DNA of 64,000 nt, taken from NCBI GenBank assembly GCA_016290995.1, contig JAEEVR010000006.1, positions 1 through 64,000 of the forward strand. Direction: 5' to 3'. The translations under genes were made by a program, and so were the position numbers. Under the pieces are notes generated by a model. The model had not been told where the DNA came from, did no database searches, and worked only from the letters and a program-made list of their open reading frames with translations. The stretch's first letter is position 1. Every line of letters begins with the position of its first letter. Positions 18,498-27,606 of this stretch are shown piece by piece. This DNA comes from Treponema sp. Its GTDB lineage: Bacteria > Spirochaetota > Spirochaetia > Treponematales > Treponemataceae.

Positions 18498-19238
18498 GTG
18501 CGCAATTTTAAGGAAATCTTTAGAGGCTCCAAGAAAATCTCCCCGGAACGAAAGGCCGCGCTTTTGGCTTTTTGCAAGCCGCTCGGACTAAAATTCCACG
18601 ACTTGGAGCTTTTGGACTTGGCCTTTCACCACCGTTCCTACTCAAACGAAAGCAAAGAATTCAAGCGCTGCAACAACGAGCGCCTGGAATTTTTGGGCGA
18701 CAGCGTTTTGGGCTTGGCCACCGCCGCCTTTTTGTACGAGGACATGGCCCAAAAGCCAGAAGGCGACTTGGCAAAAATCAAGGCCGCTGTCGTAAGCGAA
18801 AAAGCCTTGGCCCCTGTGGCGCTTGAATACGGCATCGACAAAATGCTGATCCTTGGCCGCGGCGAGGAAATGAGCGGAGGCCGGACAAAGCCCGCGATTT
18901 TGGCCGACTGCATGGAAGCGGTCATTGGCGCCTACTACCTTGATTCCGGCTACCAGGCCGCCGAAGAATACATACTAAAATTCATCATTCCCGCGGTCCG
19001 CTCCGTTCAAGAAAACAAGTCCGGCCGCGACTACAAAAGCCTCTTGCAAGAAAGTTTCCAAAAAAAATGCAAGGACATTCCCCGCTACCAGTTGGTCAAG
19101 ACCGAAGGCCCCGACCACGACCGCGTCTTTTACGTGCAAGTGCGCTTGGGCGACGACGTTTACGGCCCGGCCCGCGGCAAGAACAAAAAGGAAGCCGAGC
19201 AAGAAGCCGCTAAGCTTGCGCTTGAGCAAATAAAATAA
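18498..19238 (+). CDS. rnc: Ribonuclease III
   Basis: 246 residues starting with GTG. RNase III domain first: HHRSYSNE, then the signature NERLEFLGDSVLGLATAA (about residues 55-72) with catalytic Glu and Asp, and the second acidic pair around DCMEAVIGAYYLD. A double-stranded-RNA-binding domain ends the protein (YKSLLQESFQKK to KEAEQEAAKLALEQ). It processes rRNA precursors and degrades structured RNA. The acpP-rnc order is common in bacteria, here with a terminator between them, so rnc may rely on read-through. Confidence 0.96.
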   Translation: MRNFKEIFRGSKKISPERKAALLAFCKPLGLKFHDLELLDLAFHHRSYSNESKEFKRCNNERLEFLGDSVLGLATAAFLYEDMAQKPEGDLAKIKAAVVSEKALAPVALEYGIDKMLILGRGEEMSGGRTKPAILADCMEAVIGAYYLDSGYQAAEEYILKFIIPAVRSVQENKSGRDYKSLLQESFQKKCKDIPRYQLVKTEGPDHDRVFYVQVRLGDDVYGPARGKNKKEAEQEAAKLALEQIK

Positions 19239-19247
19239 CTTCCTTGC

Positions 19248-19276
19248 TTGCAACAAAGCGTCGTTTTCATTAAAAT
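19248..19276 (+). promoter_or_regulatory. hisS promoter, near-leaderless
   Basis: TTGCAA (19248-19253), 17-base spacer, TAAAAT (19271-19276), then 9 bases (AAAAAAATC) to the ATG at 19286. No Shine-Dalgarno sequence. Confidence 0.65.
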
Positions 19277-19285
19277 AAAAAAATC

Positions 19286-20578
19286 ATGGAAAATCAAATC
19301 ATTCAGCCGCGCGTGCTAAAGGGCTTTAGGGACGCGCTTCCGCAAGAGCAGATTTTTCGCTCTGGATTGATCGAAAAAATTACCGGCGTTTACCGTTCCT
19401 ACGGCTTTGTGCCGATCGACACGCCTGTTTTGGAATACACAGAAATTTTGTTGCGAAAGTCTAACGGCGAGACAGAAAAGCAAGTCTTCCGCTTTGAGGA
19501 CAATGGCGGCCGCGACGTAGCGATGCGCTTTGACCTTACCGTCCCATTCGCGCGCTTTACCGCCGAGCACAAGGCGGAACTGGCCTTTCCCTTTAAGCGC
19601 TACCACATAGCCAAAGTTTGGCGCGGAGAAAAGCCCCAGGCCGGCCGCTACCGTGAATTCGTTCAGTGCGACATCGATACGGTTGGAAGCGACTCGGCCG
19701 TTTGCGACGCCGAAATCCTTTGCGCTATGAAGGCCGCCTTGGCTTCCATCGGAATCGAAAAAATCAAGATACACATAAACCACCGCGGCGCCTTCAACCG
19801 CTTTTTGGCCGGCCTTGGCGTTCAAGACAAAAGCGAGGACATCTTGCGTTCCGTTGACAAGCTTGCCAAAGTCGGAACGGACACAGTCATGGCGGAACTG
19901 GAGGAGGCGACAAAAAGCTCCGACGCCGCCAAAAAAATCTTGGACTACATCCAGCCCAGCGCCAATTTTGAAGAAGCGATTGGCAAAATGGAAAGCCTTT
20001 GCGGCGGAGCGGGGGACGACACAAATCGCTTGCGCCAAGTCTACCAAATGCTTGAAGCTGCCGGCATCGCGTCTTCCTTTGTCCTCGATCCGTCGATCAC
20101 CCGCGGCCTTGACTACTACACGGGCCTTGTATACGAAAGCTTTTTGGACGACCTTCCTTCAATCGGCTCGGTTTGCTCCGGCGGCCGCTACGACAACTTG
20201 GCCGGCCTTTACACAAAGGAACGGATTCCCGGCGTTGGCGGCTCGATAGGACTAGACCGCTTGATGGCGGCGATGGAACAGCTTGGCATCGCGGGAAAGA
20301 AGGGCTCCTACCTTGACGCTGAAATTTTCTGCCAGGACGAAAGCCTTTTGATTGAAAACCAAAAAGCCGCCGCCGCCTTGCGCTCTCTTGGCGTAAAGGT
20401 AGAGGTATTCCCCGAGGCAAAGAAGATGAACCAGCAGTACGCTCTTGCCGAAGCCAAGAGCGTTTTGTGGGGCGTCTTTGTTTCCGCCGACGGAAAGCTT
20501 AGCGTAAAGAACCTCAAGACCCGCGAGCAAACCGACGGCCTAGACCCCGCCGCCGCCGCGAAAATTATTCTTGCGTAA
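19286..20578 (+). CDS. hisS: Histidyl-tRNA synthetase
   Basis: 430 residues, class II synthetase that charges tRNA-His. Motif 1 is near GFRDALPQEQ; motif 2 is in YRSYGFVPIDTPVLEYTE through FKRYHIAKVWRGEKPQAGRYREFVQCDIDTVG; the histidine-binding signature is LDYYTGLVYE near residue 275; motif 3 is GVGGSIGLDRLMA. The C-terminal anticodon-binding domain is present (LGVKVEVFPEAKKMNQQYALAEAK). It lies upstream of tRNA-Gly with an independent promoter between. Confidence 0.96.
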   Translation: MENQIIQPRVLKGFRDALPQEQIFRSGLIEKITGVYRSYGFVPIDTPVLEYTEILLRKSNGETEKQVFRFEDNGGRDVAMRFDLTVPFARFTAEHKAELAFPFKRYHIAKVWRGEKPQAGRYREFVQCDIDTVGSDSAVCDAEILCAMKAALASIGIEKIKIHINHRGAFNRFLAGLGVQDKSEDILRSVDKLAKVGTDTVMAELEEATKSSDAAKKILDYIQPSANFEEAIGKMESLCGGAGDDTNRLRQVYQMLEAAGIASSFVLDPSITRGLDYYTGLVYESFLDDLPSIGSVCSGGRYDNLAGLYTKERIPGVGGSIGLDRLMAAMEQLGIAGKKGSYLDAEIFCQDESLLIENQKAAAALRSLGVKVEVFPEAKKMNQQYALAEAKSVLWGVFVSADGKLSVKNLKTREQTDGLDPAAAAKIILA

Positions 20579-20594
20579 AAAATGCGCGCGGGGG

Positions 20595-20623
20595 TTGACA
20601 TATTTCGTTCTTTTTGCTATTAT
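20595..20623 (+). promoter_or_regulatory. tRNA-Gly promoter
   Basis: TTGACA (20595-20600), 17 bases, TATTAT (20618-20623), 12 bases before the mature tRNA 5' end. Confidence 0.85.
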
Positions 20624-20635
20624 TTAGGAACATTT

Positions 20636-20708
20636 GCGGCAGTCATATAACGGCTCATTATCTCAGCCTTCCAAGCTGATGACGAGGGTTCGACTCCCTT
20701 CTGCCGCT
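20636..20708 (+). tRNA. tRNA-Gly (anticodon TCC)
   Basis: 73 bases with acceptor stem GCGGCAG / CTGCCGC, anticodon loop CTTCCAA and T-arm GAGGGTTCGACTCCCTT. CCA is not encoded. The 18 bases at its 3' end (20691-20708) recur at 20884-20901. Confidence 0.96.
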
Positions 20709-20901
20709 ATAAAAAAAGAGTTCTATATTGAGAACTCTTTTTCTTTTTTAAATGCTTTTTAGTAAAGAATTCGGGAGTCGAAGCGGTGTTGCCGCGTCGA
20801 CAGACGAAAAGGCGGCATGGAGGCCGCCGGCAGGCAACGGAGACGGCCTGGAAGGAGAGCGCAGGAGGCGGTCGACTGGAAGGCGACTCCCTTCTGCCGC
20901 T
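20691..20901 (+). repeat. 18-bp duplication of the tRNA-Gly 3' end
   Basis: CGACTCCCTTCTGCCGCT is at 20691-20708 (T-arm plus acceptor end of the tRNA) and again at 20884-20901, offset 193 bp. An exact 3'-end copy beside a tRNA is the usual footprint of a tRNA-targeting integrase. No integrase or element is left between the copies. Confidence 0.85.
20711..20748 (+). terminator. Intrinsic terminator after tRNA-Gly
   Basis: AGAGTTCT, loop ATATTG, AGAACTCT followed by a T-rich tail. The A-run on the left suggests it can also work from the other strand. Confidence 0.85.
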
Positions 20902-20938
20902 TGAGCGAGGCTTTCTTTTTAGGAGGCCTCTTTTTTTT
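20773..20938 (+). ncRNA. Candidate structured RNA between tRNA-Gly and an unknown gene
   Basis: No convincing protein is coded here, yet stable helices follow one another. An outer stem GGGAGTCG (20773-20780) can pair with CGACTCCC (20884-20891). Inside are GTCGA-A-GCGG with CCGC-G-TCGAC (20777-20801, exclusive with the outer stem), GGCGGC with GCCGCC around ATGGAG (20811-20828), and CAGGC with GCCTG (20831-20850). The stretch ends in GAGGC...GCCTC followed by eight T (20908-20938), resembling a terminator. I see no clear promoter of its own. It may be an RNA gene or the scar of an integrated element. It is not tmRNA, which lies elsewhere, and I do not recognise SRP or RNase P RNA in it. Confidence 0.35.
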
Positions 20939-20991
20939 GCCAAGCCGCGGGCCTTATGGTCTTGTCGACGATTACGGGGCGGAGAAAAAAA

Positions 20992-21447
20992 GTGCAGGTT
21001 GTAAAAAAGTTCAAGTATTGCAGAATTCAAGGCAGGGAGCTTGCCGCCAACACCAAGCGGGGAAAGGGCGTCTTTAGCATGCTGCACCAAATGGTCACCG
21101 ACGGCGTTATGGAAAAGGAAGACGCGGACCTTTTTTTGGAAATCGACGCTTGGTTCGCCGACGTTCTTCCTTGGCCGCCCCAATGCCAGCGGCAGGAAAA
21201 AGTCATCTGCTTTTTTAAGGCCCAAAACACAGAAATGATGATGAAAATGATTCATCCAATGCTCTGGCTTTTGGAACGGTACAAAAAGCCCTATTACGTC
21301 ATCTACACGAATATGCCCGGCGAAATCGTCTACGAAGACGAATATCAAGTTGCGGTAAAAGTTGACGACAATTTTGTGGTCGAAGACTTGCAAAAGGGCT
21401 GGGGGCCTCCGCTTGAGCCGCCAAACGCTCCCTCTTGCGCTCAATAA
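20992..21447 (+). CDS. Unknown conserved-looking protein
   Basis: I do not recognise this family. The start chosen is GTG at 20992, 7 bases after a GGAG ribosome site, giving 151 residues; an ATG at 20956 would add 12 residues but has no ribosome site. The product is soluble and mixed: a basic start (VVKKFKYCRIQGREL), an acidic helix (MEKEDADLFLEIDAWFADVLPW), a Met-rich segment (NTEMMMKMIHPMLWLL), and an acidic beta-rich end (GEIVYEDEYQVAVKVDD). Codon use matches the surrounding genes, which supports a real gene. It sits just after the tRNA-linked structured stretch and just before the diguanylate cyclase. Confidence 0.6.
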   Translation: MQVVKKFKYCRIQGRELAANTKRGKGVFSMLHQMVTDGVMEKEDADLFLEIDAWFADVLPWPPQCQRQEKVICFFKAQNTEMMMKMIHPMLWLLERYKKPYYVIYTNMPGEIVYEDEYQVAVKVDDNFVVEDLQKGWGPPLEPPNAPSCAQ

Positions 21448-21478
21448 ATTTTTTGTGGCGAAAAATCCAAATCCGTGA

Positions 21479-21484
21479 TATAAT
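21479..21484 (+). promoter_or_regulatory. Extended -10 promoter of the diguanylate cyclase gene
   Basis: GTGATATAAT, i.e. TGn plus a perfect TATAAT, 9 bases before the ATG at 21494. There is no good -35 box. Near-leaderless. Confidence 0.6.
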
Positions 21485-21493
21485 TGAAATATT

Positions 21494-22828
21494 ATGGAGA
21501 TAGATTTAACAGCGTTTTCCCACATCGCGACATCCTTGGCAAAGCATTTTGACTGCCTTTACTATGTCGACATTGAGACCAACGATTACATAGAATTCAT
21601 ACAGCCTAAAGTTCTTGCCAGCGTCAACATTCCCAAAGAGGGAAAAGACTTTTTTATGACGGCGACCAAAAACGCCTACAACTACGTTCACCCTGACGAC
21701 CTTTCCGAAATGCTCAAAATCCACGACAAGGAAAATGTCTTAAAGAACCTTGCCAAGGGCAAATCCTATTCGGTAAGCGGCCGCGTTGTCCGCGACGGAA
21801 AGATGATTTACACGCGCTTTGTCGTCGTCATGTGCGAAGACAAAAAGCACATTCTTTGCGGCATGGAAGACATTGACGACGAAGTGCGCGAGAAGGAGGC
21901 GCAGGCCAAAAACCTTTTGTCGGCGGAACGGATGGCAAGGCGCGACGAGCTTACCGGCATAAAGAACAAGAACGCCTTTGCCGAACATTCCCAAGTCCTT
22001 GACGGAAAGATAAGGACGGGCTCGCATGACTTTAACTTTGCCGTCTTGATGTGCGACTTGAACGACCTAAAAATGCTCAACGACACGCGCGGCCACGCTT
22101 TTGGCGATGAAGCCTTGCAGCGCGCCAGCGGGATGATTTGCGACGTCTTTAAGCACAGTCCTGTCTTTAGAATAGGCGGCGACGAGTTTGTCGCGGTCTT
22201 GACTGACTACGACTACGACAGGCGCGAGCAGTTTGTAAAGGAACTTAGGGAAAGGTCCGAAAAAAACGGCCGCTTCAAGTCCGGCCCGGAATTGGCCGTG
22301 GGCTTGGCCGTTTACGACCCCTATAAGGACAACTCTTTTTCGGACGTTTTTGAGCGCGCCGACCGCGACATGTACGAGAACAAGAATCTTGTAAAATCGC
22401 GCAAGGGCATGGAAAAGATTAAGAGCCAGCTTGGAACTGTGGAGACATTTCCCGAAGAAAGAAAGCGCATGCTTGACAGCTTGTTCGGAGCCTTGCATAC
22501 CGTCGCCGGCGGCGGCTACATTTACCTTTGCGACATGCGCTATGACTATTCAAGGTGGTCTCTTTCGCTTGTCGACGACTTTGGACTGAAGTCTGAATAC
22601 ATGTACCAAGCCGACAAGATTTGGCGGGATTACATTCACCCCGACGACTTGGAAGGTTATAAAAAAGCTATCGATTTGATTTTTAACGGAGACGCCACCG
22701 TGGTTCCCTTTGTTTACCGCGCCAGAAAAGCCGACGGTTCCTATGTGGCCATGTCGACTCGCGGCTTTATCATGACAGGAAGCGACGGCATTCCTGACTA
22801 CTTTGGCGGAATCATGCTTCCGCAATAA
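21494..22828 (+). CDS. Diguanylate cyclase, PAS-GGDEF-PAS arrangement
   Basis: 444 residues, no membrane segment. An N-terminal PAS-like sensor (about 20-130, with [13 protein letters not shown] and YVHPDD) is followed by a GGDEF domain (about 150-310: [15 protein letters not shown], then [11 protein letters not shown]). The active motif GGDEF is intact, so it probably makes cyclic di-GMP. The RxxD inhibitory site usually found just before it is absent (KHSPVF instead). A second PAS-like domain (about 340-440, [13 protein letters not shown] and [12 protein letters not shown]) ends the protein, which is unusual because GGDEF is normally terminal. Converges on the hybrid kinase gene with a 17-base overlap. 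Confidence 0.88.
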   Translation: MEIDLTAFSHIATSLAKHFDCLYYVDIETNDYIEFIQPKVLASVNIPKEGKDFFMTATKNAYNYVHPDDLSEMLKIHDKENVLKNLAKGKSYSVSGRVVRDGKMIYTRFVVVMCEDKKHILCGMEDIDDEVREKEAQAKNLLSAERMARRDELTGIKNKNAFAEHSQVLDGKIRTGSHDFNFAVLMCDLNDLKMLNDTRGHAFGDEALQRASGMICDVFKHSPVFRIGGDEFVAVLTDYDYDRREQFVKELRERSEKNGRFKSGPELAVGLAVYDPYKDNSFSDVFERADRDMYENKNLVKSRKGMEKIKSQLGTVETFPEERKRMLDSLFGALHTVAGGGYIYLCDMRYDYSRWSLSLVDDFGLKSEYMYQADKIWRDYIHPDDLEGYKKAIDLIFNGDATVVPFVYRARKADGSYVAMSTRGFIMTGSDGIPDYFGGIMLPQ

Positions 22829-25601
22829 GCTCTTCCAGCGTTTTGTACAAGTCTTCCGGCTCCACCGGCTTTGAAAGGTGGGCGTTCATTCCTGCTTGCA
22901 AGGAGCGCTGCACGTCTTCGTCAAAGGCGTTGGCCGTTAGCGCGACGATGGGAATTTTTTTCGCGTCGGAGCGGGGAAGCGCGCGGATTTTGGCGGCCGC
23001 TTCCAAGCCGTCCATCTCGGGCATTCGGACATCCATTAAAATCGCGTCGTAATGGCCGGCCGCGCTTTTTTCAAACATTTCGACGGCGGCCCTTCCGTTT
23101 GAAGCGCGGTCGATTTTCGCGCCGCGCGCCTCAATCACTTCTTGCATTATCTCGGCGTTTATCTCCACGTCTTCCGCCAAGAGGATTTTCTTTCCGCTAA
23201 GGGAGGCGCGCGCTTTTTGCTTGCTTTTTCCGGCGCTGTCTTCGGCCGCGCGGGCGGCGCAGTTGGTCAGGGGAACGGTTATCGTGACTTGGGTTCCGAT
23301 TCCTTTTTGCGATTCGACTGTGATCGATCCGTTCATTTGCTCGATTATGTTTTTGGTGATGGCCATGCCAAGGCCTGTGCTTCCGTACTTGTTGCTGCGG
23401 CCGCTGTCCTCTTGCGCGAATACGTCGTAAATTTTGGGAATAAAGTCCTTGTCCATTCCGATTCCCGTGTCCTTGACAAAAAATTTCAGGCTGGAGTGGT
23501 CGCCGTAAGAGGCCGCCATCTCCACTGTGAACAAAACGCTTCCTGGAGCGTCGGTGAATTTTATGGCGTTGGAAAGAACGTTTAAAAGCGCCTGCTTGAT
23601 TTTCAGCTCGTCGCCAACGTAGCGGCCTTCGGCGCCTGCAAGCGCGCGGCATTCATAGGAAAGGCCCTTTTCGTCGCATTGGGCGCGGACGATTGTGTTC
23701 AGCTGCTCCAACATTGCGTCCAAAGAAAATTCTTCGTTTTTAAGCGTAAGGCGGCCCGACTCAATCCTTGACATGTCAAGAATGTCGTTTATCAAGTCAA
23801 GCAAGTGCCGCGCGCTTTCTCCGATTTTTTCCAACTGTTCCCGAGTCTCTTGCGGAAGGTCTTTGTTGCGCAGGGCCAGGCTGTCCAGTCCTATGATCGC
23901 GTTCATCGGGGTGCGGATTTCGTGGCTCATGTTGGAAAGGAAGGCTGTCTTTGCCTTGTTGGCTTGTTCCGCCGCTTCAAGGGCTTGCGCCAAAGTCTTG
24001 TTGAGCGAGGCGCGTTCCTCCAAATTGCGCTGCTTTCGCTTCATGTCGCGGAAAAGCAAGGCTATGACAAAAGCGGAGATTGCGAAAACGACGCCCGCGA
24101 AAATCAGAAGGTTGTTCATTATGATGTCGGCGAGCGAATAGGAGTAGAGCATGTCCGAATACTTAAAGGCCATGTTCTGCGCGTAGTCGGCGCCCAGTAT
24201 GTTTATTCCCCGGTTCAAGAGCATCAAAAGGCCCGCGTTTCCGATTTGAACGCCAAAGCAGCGGTCGTCGTTGTGGTTGGTTTGGATCACCGACAGGCCC
24301 GAGTAGCGCCTGTTTCGCAAAATGTCGTTGGCTCTAAGGCCGTTGAGCGTCGTGCAGCCGGCCTCTCCGTTTTTGACGGCCTTTAGGCAGGCGTCGATGG
24401 AACTGTAGAAAGTTATTTTTGCGTTTGGATAATAGGTCTTTACAAAGTAATACTGCATGCGGTTGTTTTCGTTGACCGCAAAACGCTCCGTCGTTTTTTC
24501 CGTGTACTCGCCCTTGTGCACAAGCTCGGTCACCGCGGAAACAAGCGGCGTTGACTGGAAGATTCCGCCTTCCTCGGAATAGTACAAGCCTCCGCCCACG
24601 GGAAAGGCAATGTCTATTTTGTCTGAAGCGAGCGCGGCCGTCATTTGGTCGTAGCTGTCAAAGCCTTCGTACGAAACTTCTATGTTCTGCAATCCAAGGC
24701 CTTCCCACATTCTCGCCATTACGTCGGTGACTAGTCCAGTGGCCTTTCCGTCTTTGGCGCAAGCGCTGTAAGGAAGGTAGTCTTTAAGGTAGCCCACGCG
24801 CGCCTTTTTGTTTTCCAAAAGCCATTTTTTTTCGGCGGCGCTAAAGGCTCTGCTTGCCACGCTTACAGGATAGTATTTGCTTTTAAGCGAATTTATGTAG
24901 TTTGGCTCGTTCTTAAAAAGTTCGGCCTGCGCCGCGTTCAGTTCCGCCAAAAGTTCCGGCTTGTTCTTGGCCACGCAAAGGTAGTAGTCCGAAAATCCGT
25001 AAGGGTATAAAAGCTCCGCGTTGGACCTGCCGTAGGCGCCGTCGCCTTCCGCAGCCAAAACGTCAATCTGCTCCTTGTCAAAGGCCTCAAAAAGCGGCCC
25101 GTAGTCGTTAAAGCGGACCACGTCGGCCTTTATCGCGCGCGCCTTTAAAAAGTCGTCCAAGACGCCGGCCATCGCGCTGTCCAAGACTCCGATTTTTTTT
25201 CCGTTAAGAGTGGCGGGGTCGGCGGTGATTTGGTCCAGCGAGGCGCGCTTTACCAAGTTGTAGTTTTCGCTTCCCATCGGAGCGTCGGGATAGCCGATGA
25301 TGCCGGCGCGGTCGGCGCGCCATGCAAGACCGGCCAAAAAGTCAATTTTTCCGTCCAAGAGCATTTGGTACAAGTCGCCGAACTCGCCGTAGACGTATTC
25401 GTATTTCCAGCCAGTGTATTCCGAAAGCTTTTGGTAATACTCGTAGGCGTAGCCGGTCTTTACCGAGCCTTTTTGCGCTCCTTCTTGGAAGACTTCGTTT
25501 TCAAAGTAGCCGACGCGCGCGAGCTTTTCTTGGGGCGTGGCGTAAAGGGCGGAAGTCAGCGCCGCCAGAATAAAAACAAAAAGTCCAAAGATTTTTTTCA
25601 T
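22812..25601 (-). CDS. BvgS-like hybrid histidine kinase with two solute-binding domains
   Basis: 929 residues from the ATG at 25601. Signal peptide 1-22; two family-3 solute-binding (Venus flytrap) domains at about 28-255 and 265-490 in the periplasm; a membrane helix near 500-522 ([20 protein letters not shown]); a coiled linker; HisKA with [14 protein letters not shown]; HATPase_c with DTGIGM; and a receiver domain with AEDVEIN and the phospho-Asp in [11 protein letters not shown]. No Hpt domain is present, so any relay needs another protein. The ligand is unknown. The start overlaps the neuB-like stop by 4 bases (ATGA) and is also preceded by GGAGGAAGGG. The ATP site and both phospho-acceptor residues are present. 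Confidence 0.92.
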   Translation of the reverse strand: MKKIFGLFVFILAALTSALYATPQEKLARVGYFENEVFQEGAQKGSVKTGYAYEYYQKLSEYTGWKYEYVYGEFGDLYQMLLDGKIDFLAGLAWRADRAGIIGYPDAPMGSENYNLVKRASLDQITADPATLNGKKIGVLDSAMAGVLDDFLKARAIKADVVRFNDYGPLFEAFDKEQIDVLAAEGDGAYGRSNAELLYPYGFSDYYLCVAKNKPELLAELNAAQAELFKNEPNYINSLKSKYYPVSVASRAFSAAEKKWLLENKKARVGYLKDYLPYSACAKDGKATGLVTDVMARMWEGLGLQNIEVSYEGFDSYDQMTAALASDKIDIAFPVGGGLYYSEEGGIFQSTPLVSAVTELVHKGEYTEKTTERFAVNENNRMQYYFVKTYYPNAKITFYSSIDACLKAVKNGEAGCTTLNGLRANDILRNRRYSGLSVIQTNHNDDRCFGVQIGNAGLLMLLNRGINILGADYAQNMAFKYSDMLYSYSLADIIMNNLLIFAGVVFAISAFVIALLFRDMKRKQRNLEERASLNKTLAQALEAAEQANKAKTAFLSNMSHEIRTPMNAIIGLDSLALRNKDLPQETREQLEKIGESARHLLDLINDILDMSRIESGRLTLKNEEFSLDAMLEQLNTIVRAQCDEKGLSYECRALAGAEGRYVGDELKIKQALLNVLSNAIKFTDAPGSVLFTVEMAASYGDHSSLKFFVKDTGIGMDKDFIPKIYDVFAQEDSGRSNKYGSTGLGMAITKNIIEQMNGSITVESQKGIGTQVTITVPLTNCAARAAEDSAGKSKQKARASLSGKKILLAEDVEINAEIMQEVIEARGAKIDRASNGRAAVEMFEKSAAGHYDAILMDVRMPEMDGLEAAAKIRALPRSDAKKIPIVALTANAFDEDVQRSLQAGMNAHLSKPVEPEDLYKTLEELIAEA

Positions 25602-26716
25602 AGATGCCCTTCCTCCGTAATGTCTTCCCATGCCACGCCCGCTCCGTCCTGGACCGCGCGGCGAAGTTTTTTTCCTATGACGCTTTCCAAAAATTCCGGG
25701 CTTAGCCCTGGCGTCAAAATTTTTTCGGTGCGCAAAACGCCAATGTCCTCGGCGGCCAAAATGTGGCCGGCTTCAAAGGCTTTCATGTAATGAAGGCTTC
25801 TGTTGGTGCGGCCGTAATTTTTTTCTTCCGCCGGGGCCAGCGCCTTGATTCCGCTTCCCAAAACTTTTTGGACGCGCTCGCTTCCGTACTGCTCTTCCAT
25901 TTGCTTTATGATTTCTTGGCCGCCGCGCTCCGGGCCGTAGCGGTTTATGGCGGCTTGGCATTGTCGCAGGGCCTTTGTCATTTGCAAAAATTGCTGGGGC
26001 TCCAGGGCCACCGGGTCGTCAAGGCCGCTTGTCTTTTTGCTAAGCGTTATGTGCTTTTCAAAAACGGTCGCTCCGTGCGAGGCGGCCAGGCAGGGAACAA
26101 GTATCGGGTCAAGCGAGTGGTCGGACAAGCCCGTCGCGATGCCAAAGTCTTTTTGGAACGCGGCGATAAGGCGGACGTTGTATTCTTCTTCGGGGGCGGG
26201 GTAGCTTGTTATGCAGTGGAGGAGCGTCACTCCGTCCGTTCCCAAAACGGCAAGGGCGGCCTCGATGTCGCTTTTCTTTGACACGCCGCTGGACACGATT
26301 ACGGGAACGGTGTCGCCCGCCTCATTCGATTTTCGCCATTCCGCCAATTTGCGCAGCATCGGAAAATGGTTCAGTTCCGGCGAGGCGATTTTAACCGCGT
26401 CGGGCTTTAGTTCCAAAAGAAGTTCCAGGCTTTTTAGGCCAAAGGGCGAGCAAATCCATTTTAGGCCCAGCGAGCGCGCGTATTCCAAAGTGGCCGCGTA
26501 AAAGTCGGGCGGGCATTCCAGCTGCTTAAAGCGCTCGTAAAGGGGAATGCGGCCGGTTGGCAAGTCCACAAAGCCGGTTTTTGGGTGCAGAATTTCGTCG
26601 GCGATGACCCACTGGAATTTAACCGCGTCGGCCTCGGCTTCCTTTGCCGCGTCAATCAATTTTTTGGCCTTTTCCAGAGAGCCTTCGTGCGATGTTCCGA
26701 TTTCCGCGATTACCAT
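25598..26716 (-). CDS. NeuB/SpsE-family sialic acid synthase
   Basis: 372 residues: a TIM-barrel NeuB domain ([91 protein letters not shown] blocks, each typical) plus a C-terminal SAF antifreeze-like domain from about 310 ([13 protein letters not shown]). The family condenses phosphoenolpyruvate with an N-acyl-mannosamine-type sugar to a nonulosonic acid. No neuA or neuC is in the window, so the actual sugar is open. It is the first gene of a two-gene unit with the hybrid kinase. Confidence 0.88.
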   Translation of the reverse strand: MVIAEIGTSHEGSLEKAKKLIDAAKEAEADAVKFQWVIADEILHPKTGFVDLPTGRIPLYERFKQLECPPDFYAATLEYARSLGLKWICSPFGLKSLELLLELKPDAVKIASPELNHFPMLRKLAEWRKSNEAGDTVPVIVSSGVSKKSDIEAALAVLGTDGVTLLHCITSYPAPEEEYNVRLIAAFQKDFGIATGLSDHSLDPILVPCLAASHGATVFEKHITLSKKTSGLDDPVALEPQQFLQMTKALRQCQAAINRYGPERGGQEIIKQMEEQYGSERVQKVLGSGIKALAPAEEKNYGRTNRSLHYMKAFEAGHILAAEDIGVLRTEKILTPGLSPEFLESVIGKKLRRAVQDGAGVAWEDITEEGHL

Positions 26717-26722
26717 TGTTCC

Positions 26723-26731
26723 ATTATATCA
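26723..26731 (-). promoter_or_regulatory. neuB-like gene promoter, predicted leaderless
   Basis: Minus strand TGATATAAT: TGn plus TATAAT (26728-26723), then 6 bases to the ATG at 26716. The -35 region is poor, as expected for an extended -10 promoter. Confidence 0.65.
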
Positions 26732-26771
26732 CAAAAATGACGGATTTGCTAGCCGTTCCCTCGCAAATGTA

Positions 26772-26801
26772 TTGACCAACAGCGTTAATTTATGATAAAA
26801 T
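26772..26801 (+). promoter_or_regulatory. yebC-ruv promoter
   Basis: TTGACC (26772-26777), 18 bases, TAAAAT (26796-26801). It leaves a leader of about 45 bases with a TAGGAG ribosome site before the yebC ATG. Confidence 0.6.
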
Positions 26802-26852
26802 CAAACTCTAGCATTACACGCTTATAAATTTTTTCAATATAGGAGATCCTCT

Positions 26853-27596
26853 ATGTCAGGACACAGTAAATGGGCGACAATCAAACACGCCAAAGGAATC
26901 GCGGACGCCAAGCGCGGAAAGCTTTTCACAAAGTTCATTAAGGAAATTTCAATCGCGGCCAGAATGGGCGGCGGCGATCCCGACTCAAACCCCCGCTTGC
27001 GCACGGCCATCCTTAAGGCCCGCGCCTCAAACATGCCCAAGGACAACATTGAGCGCGCCATCAAGAAGGGAACAGGCGAAGACGGCGGATCTAACTACGA
27101 AGAAATGGTATACGAAGGATACGCTCCGGGCGGAGTCGCCGTTTTGGTTGAAGTTTTGACCGACAACAAGAACCGCGCCGCCGCTGACGTTCGCAACATT
27201 TTCAACAAGAACGGCGGAAACCTCGGAACAACTGGTTCTGTAAGCCGCATGTTCAGCCGCAAGGGAACAATCACATACGACGCCGAAAAGGTTAACGAAG
27301 ACGAAGTTATGGAAGTCGCCCTCGAAGCCGGCGCCGACGACGTTGAGAACGAAGACGGAATCATCACTGTAACAACAAGCCAGGAAACCTTCGCGGGCGT
27401 TATGGAAGCCTTGCAGGCCAAGGGATTCGAGTCCCTCTCTGGCGAAGTTGGAATGGTTCCCGAAGCCTACCAGCCTGTAGACAAGGACACAGCCGCCAAA
27501 GTCCAGAAGATGATCGACAAGCTTGAAGACAACGACGACGTTCAGAACGTCTACACAACTGTAGAATATCCTGAAGACTTCGTTCCCGAAGAGTAA
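26853..27596 (+). CDS. yebC: YebC/PmpR-family protein
   Basis: 247 residues, full length. N-terminal SGHSKWATIKHAKGIADAKRGKLFTKFIKEI is the family hallmark, followed by MPKDNIERAIKKGTG and the YEGYAPGGVAVLVEVLTDNKNR block. The family is described as DNA-binding regulators and, more recently, as helpers of ribosomes stalled at proline-rich stretches. yebC directly upstream of ruvC is a frequent arrangement. Strong codon bias (AAG, GAA, GGA) suggests high expression. Confidence 0.95.
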   Translation: MSGHSKWATIKHAKGIADAKRGKLFTKFIKEISIAARMGGGDPDSNPRLRTAILKARASNMPKDNIERAIKKGTGEDGGSNYEEMVYEGYAPGGVAVLVEVLTDNKNRAAADVRNIFNKNGGNLGTTGSVSRMFSRKGTITYDAEKVNEDEVMEVALEAGADDVENEDGIITVTTSQETFAGVMEALQAKGFESLSGEVGMVPEAYQPVDKDTAAKVQKMIDKLEDNDDVQNVYTTVEYPEDFVPEE

Positions 27597-27606
27597 GGAA
27601 AGGCAA

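Noticed and set aside
20595..20708. Second tRNA downstream at 20884
   Set aside because: Only the 3' 18 bases are present; there is no matching 5' acceptor, D-arm or anticodon arm, so it is a partial copy.
20707..21525. Long minus-strand open frame (272 codons) opposite the unknown gene
   Set aside because: It runs across the tRNA terminator, the structured stretch and the start of the diguanylate cyclase gene; composition is low-complexity and Arg/Pro-rich in the middle, and the plus strand has better coding character.
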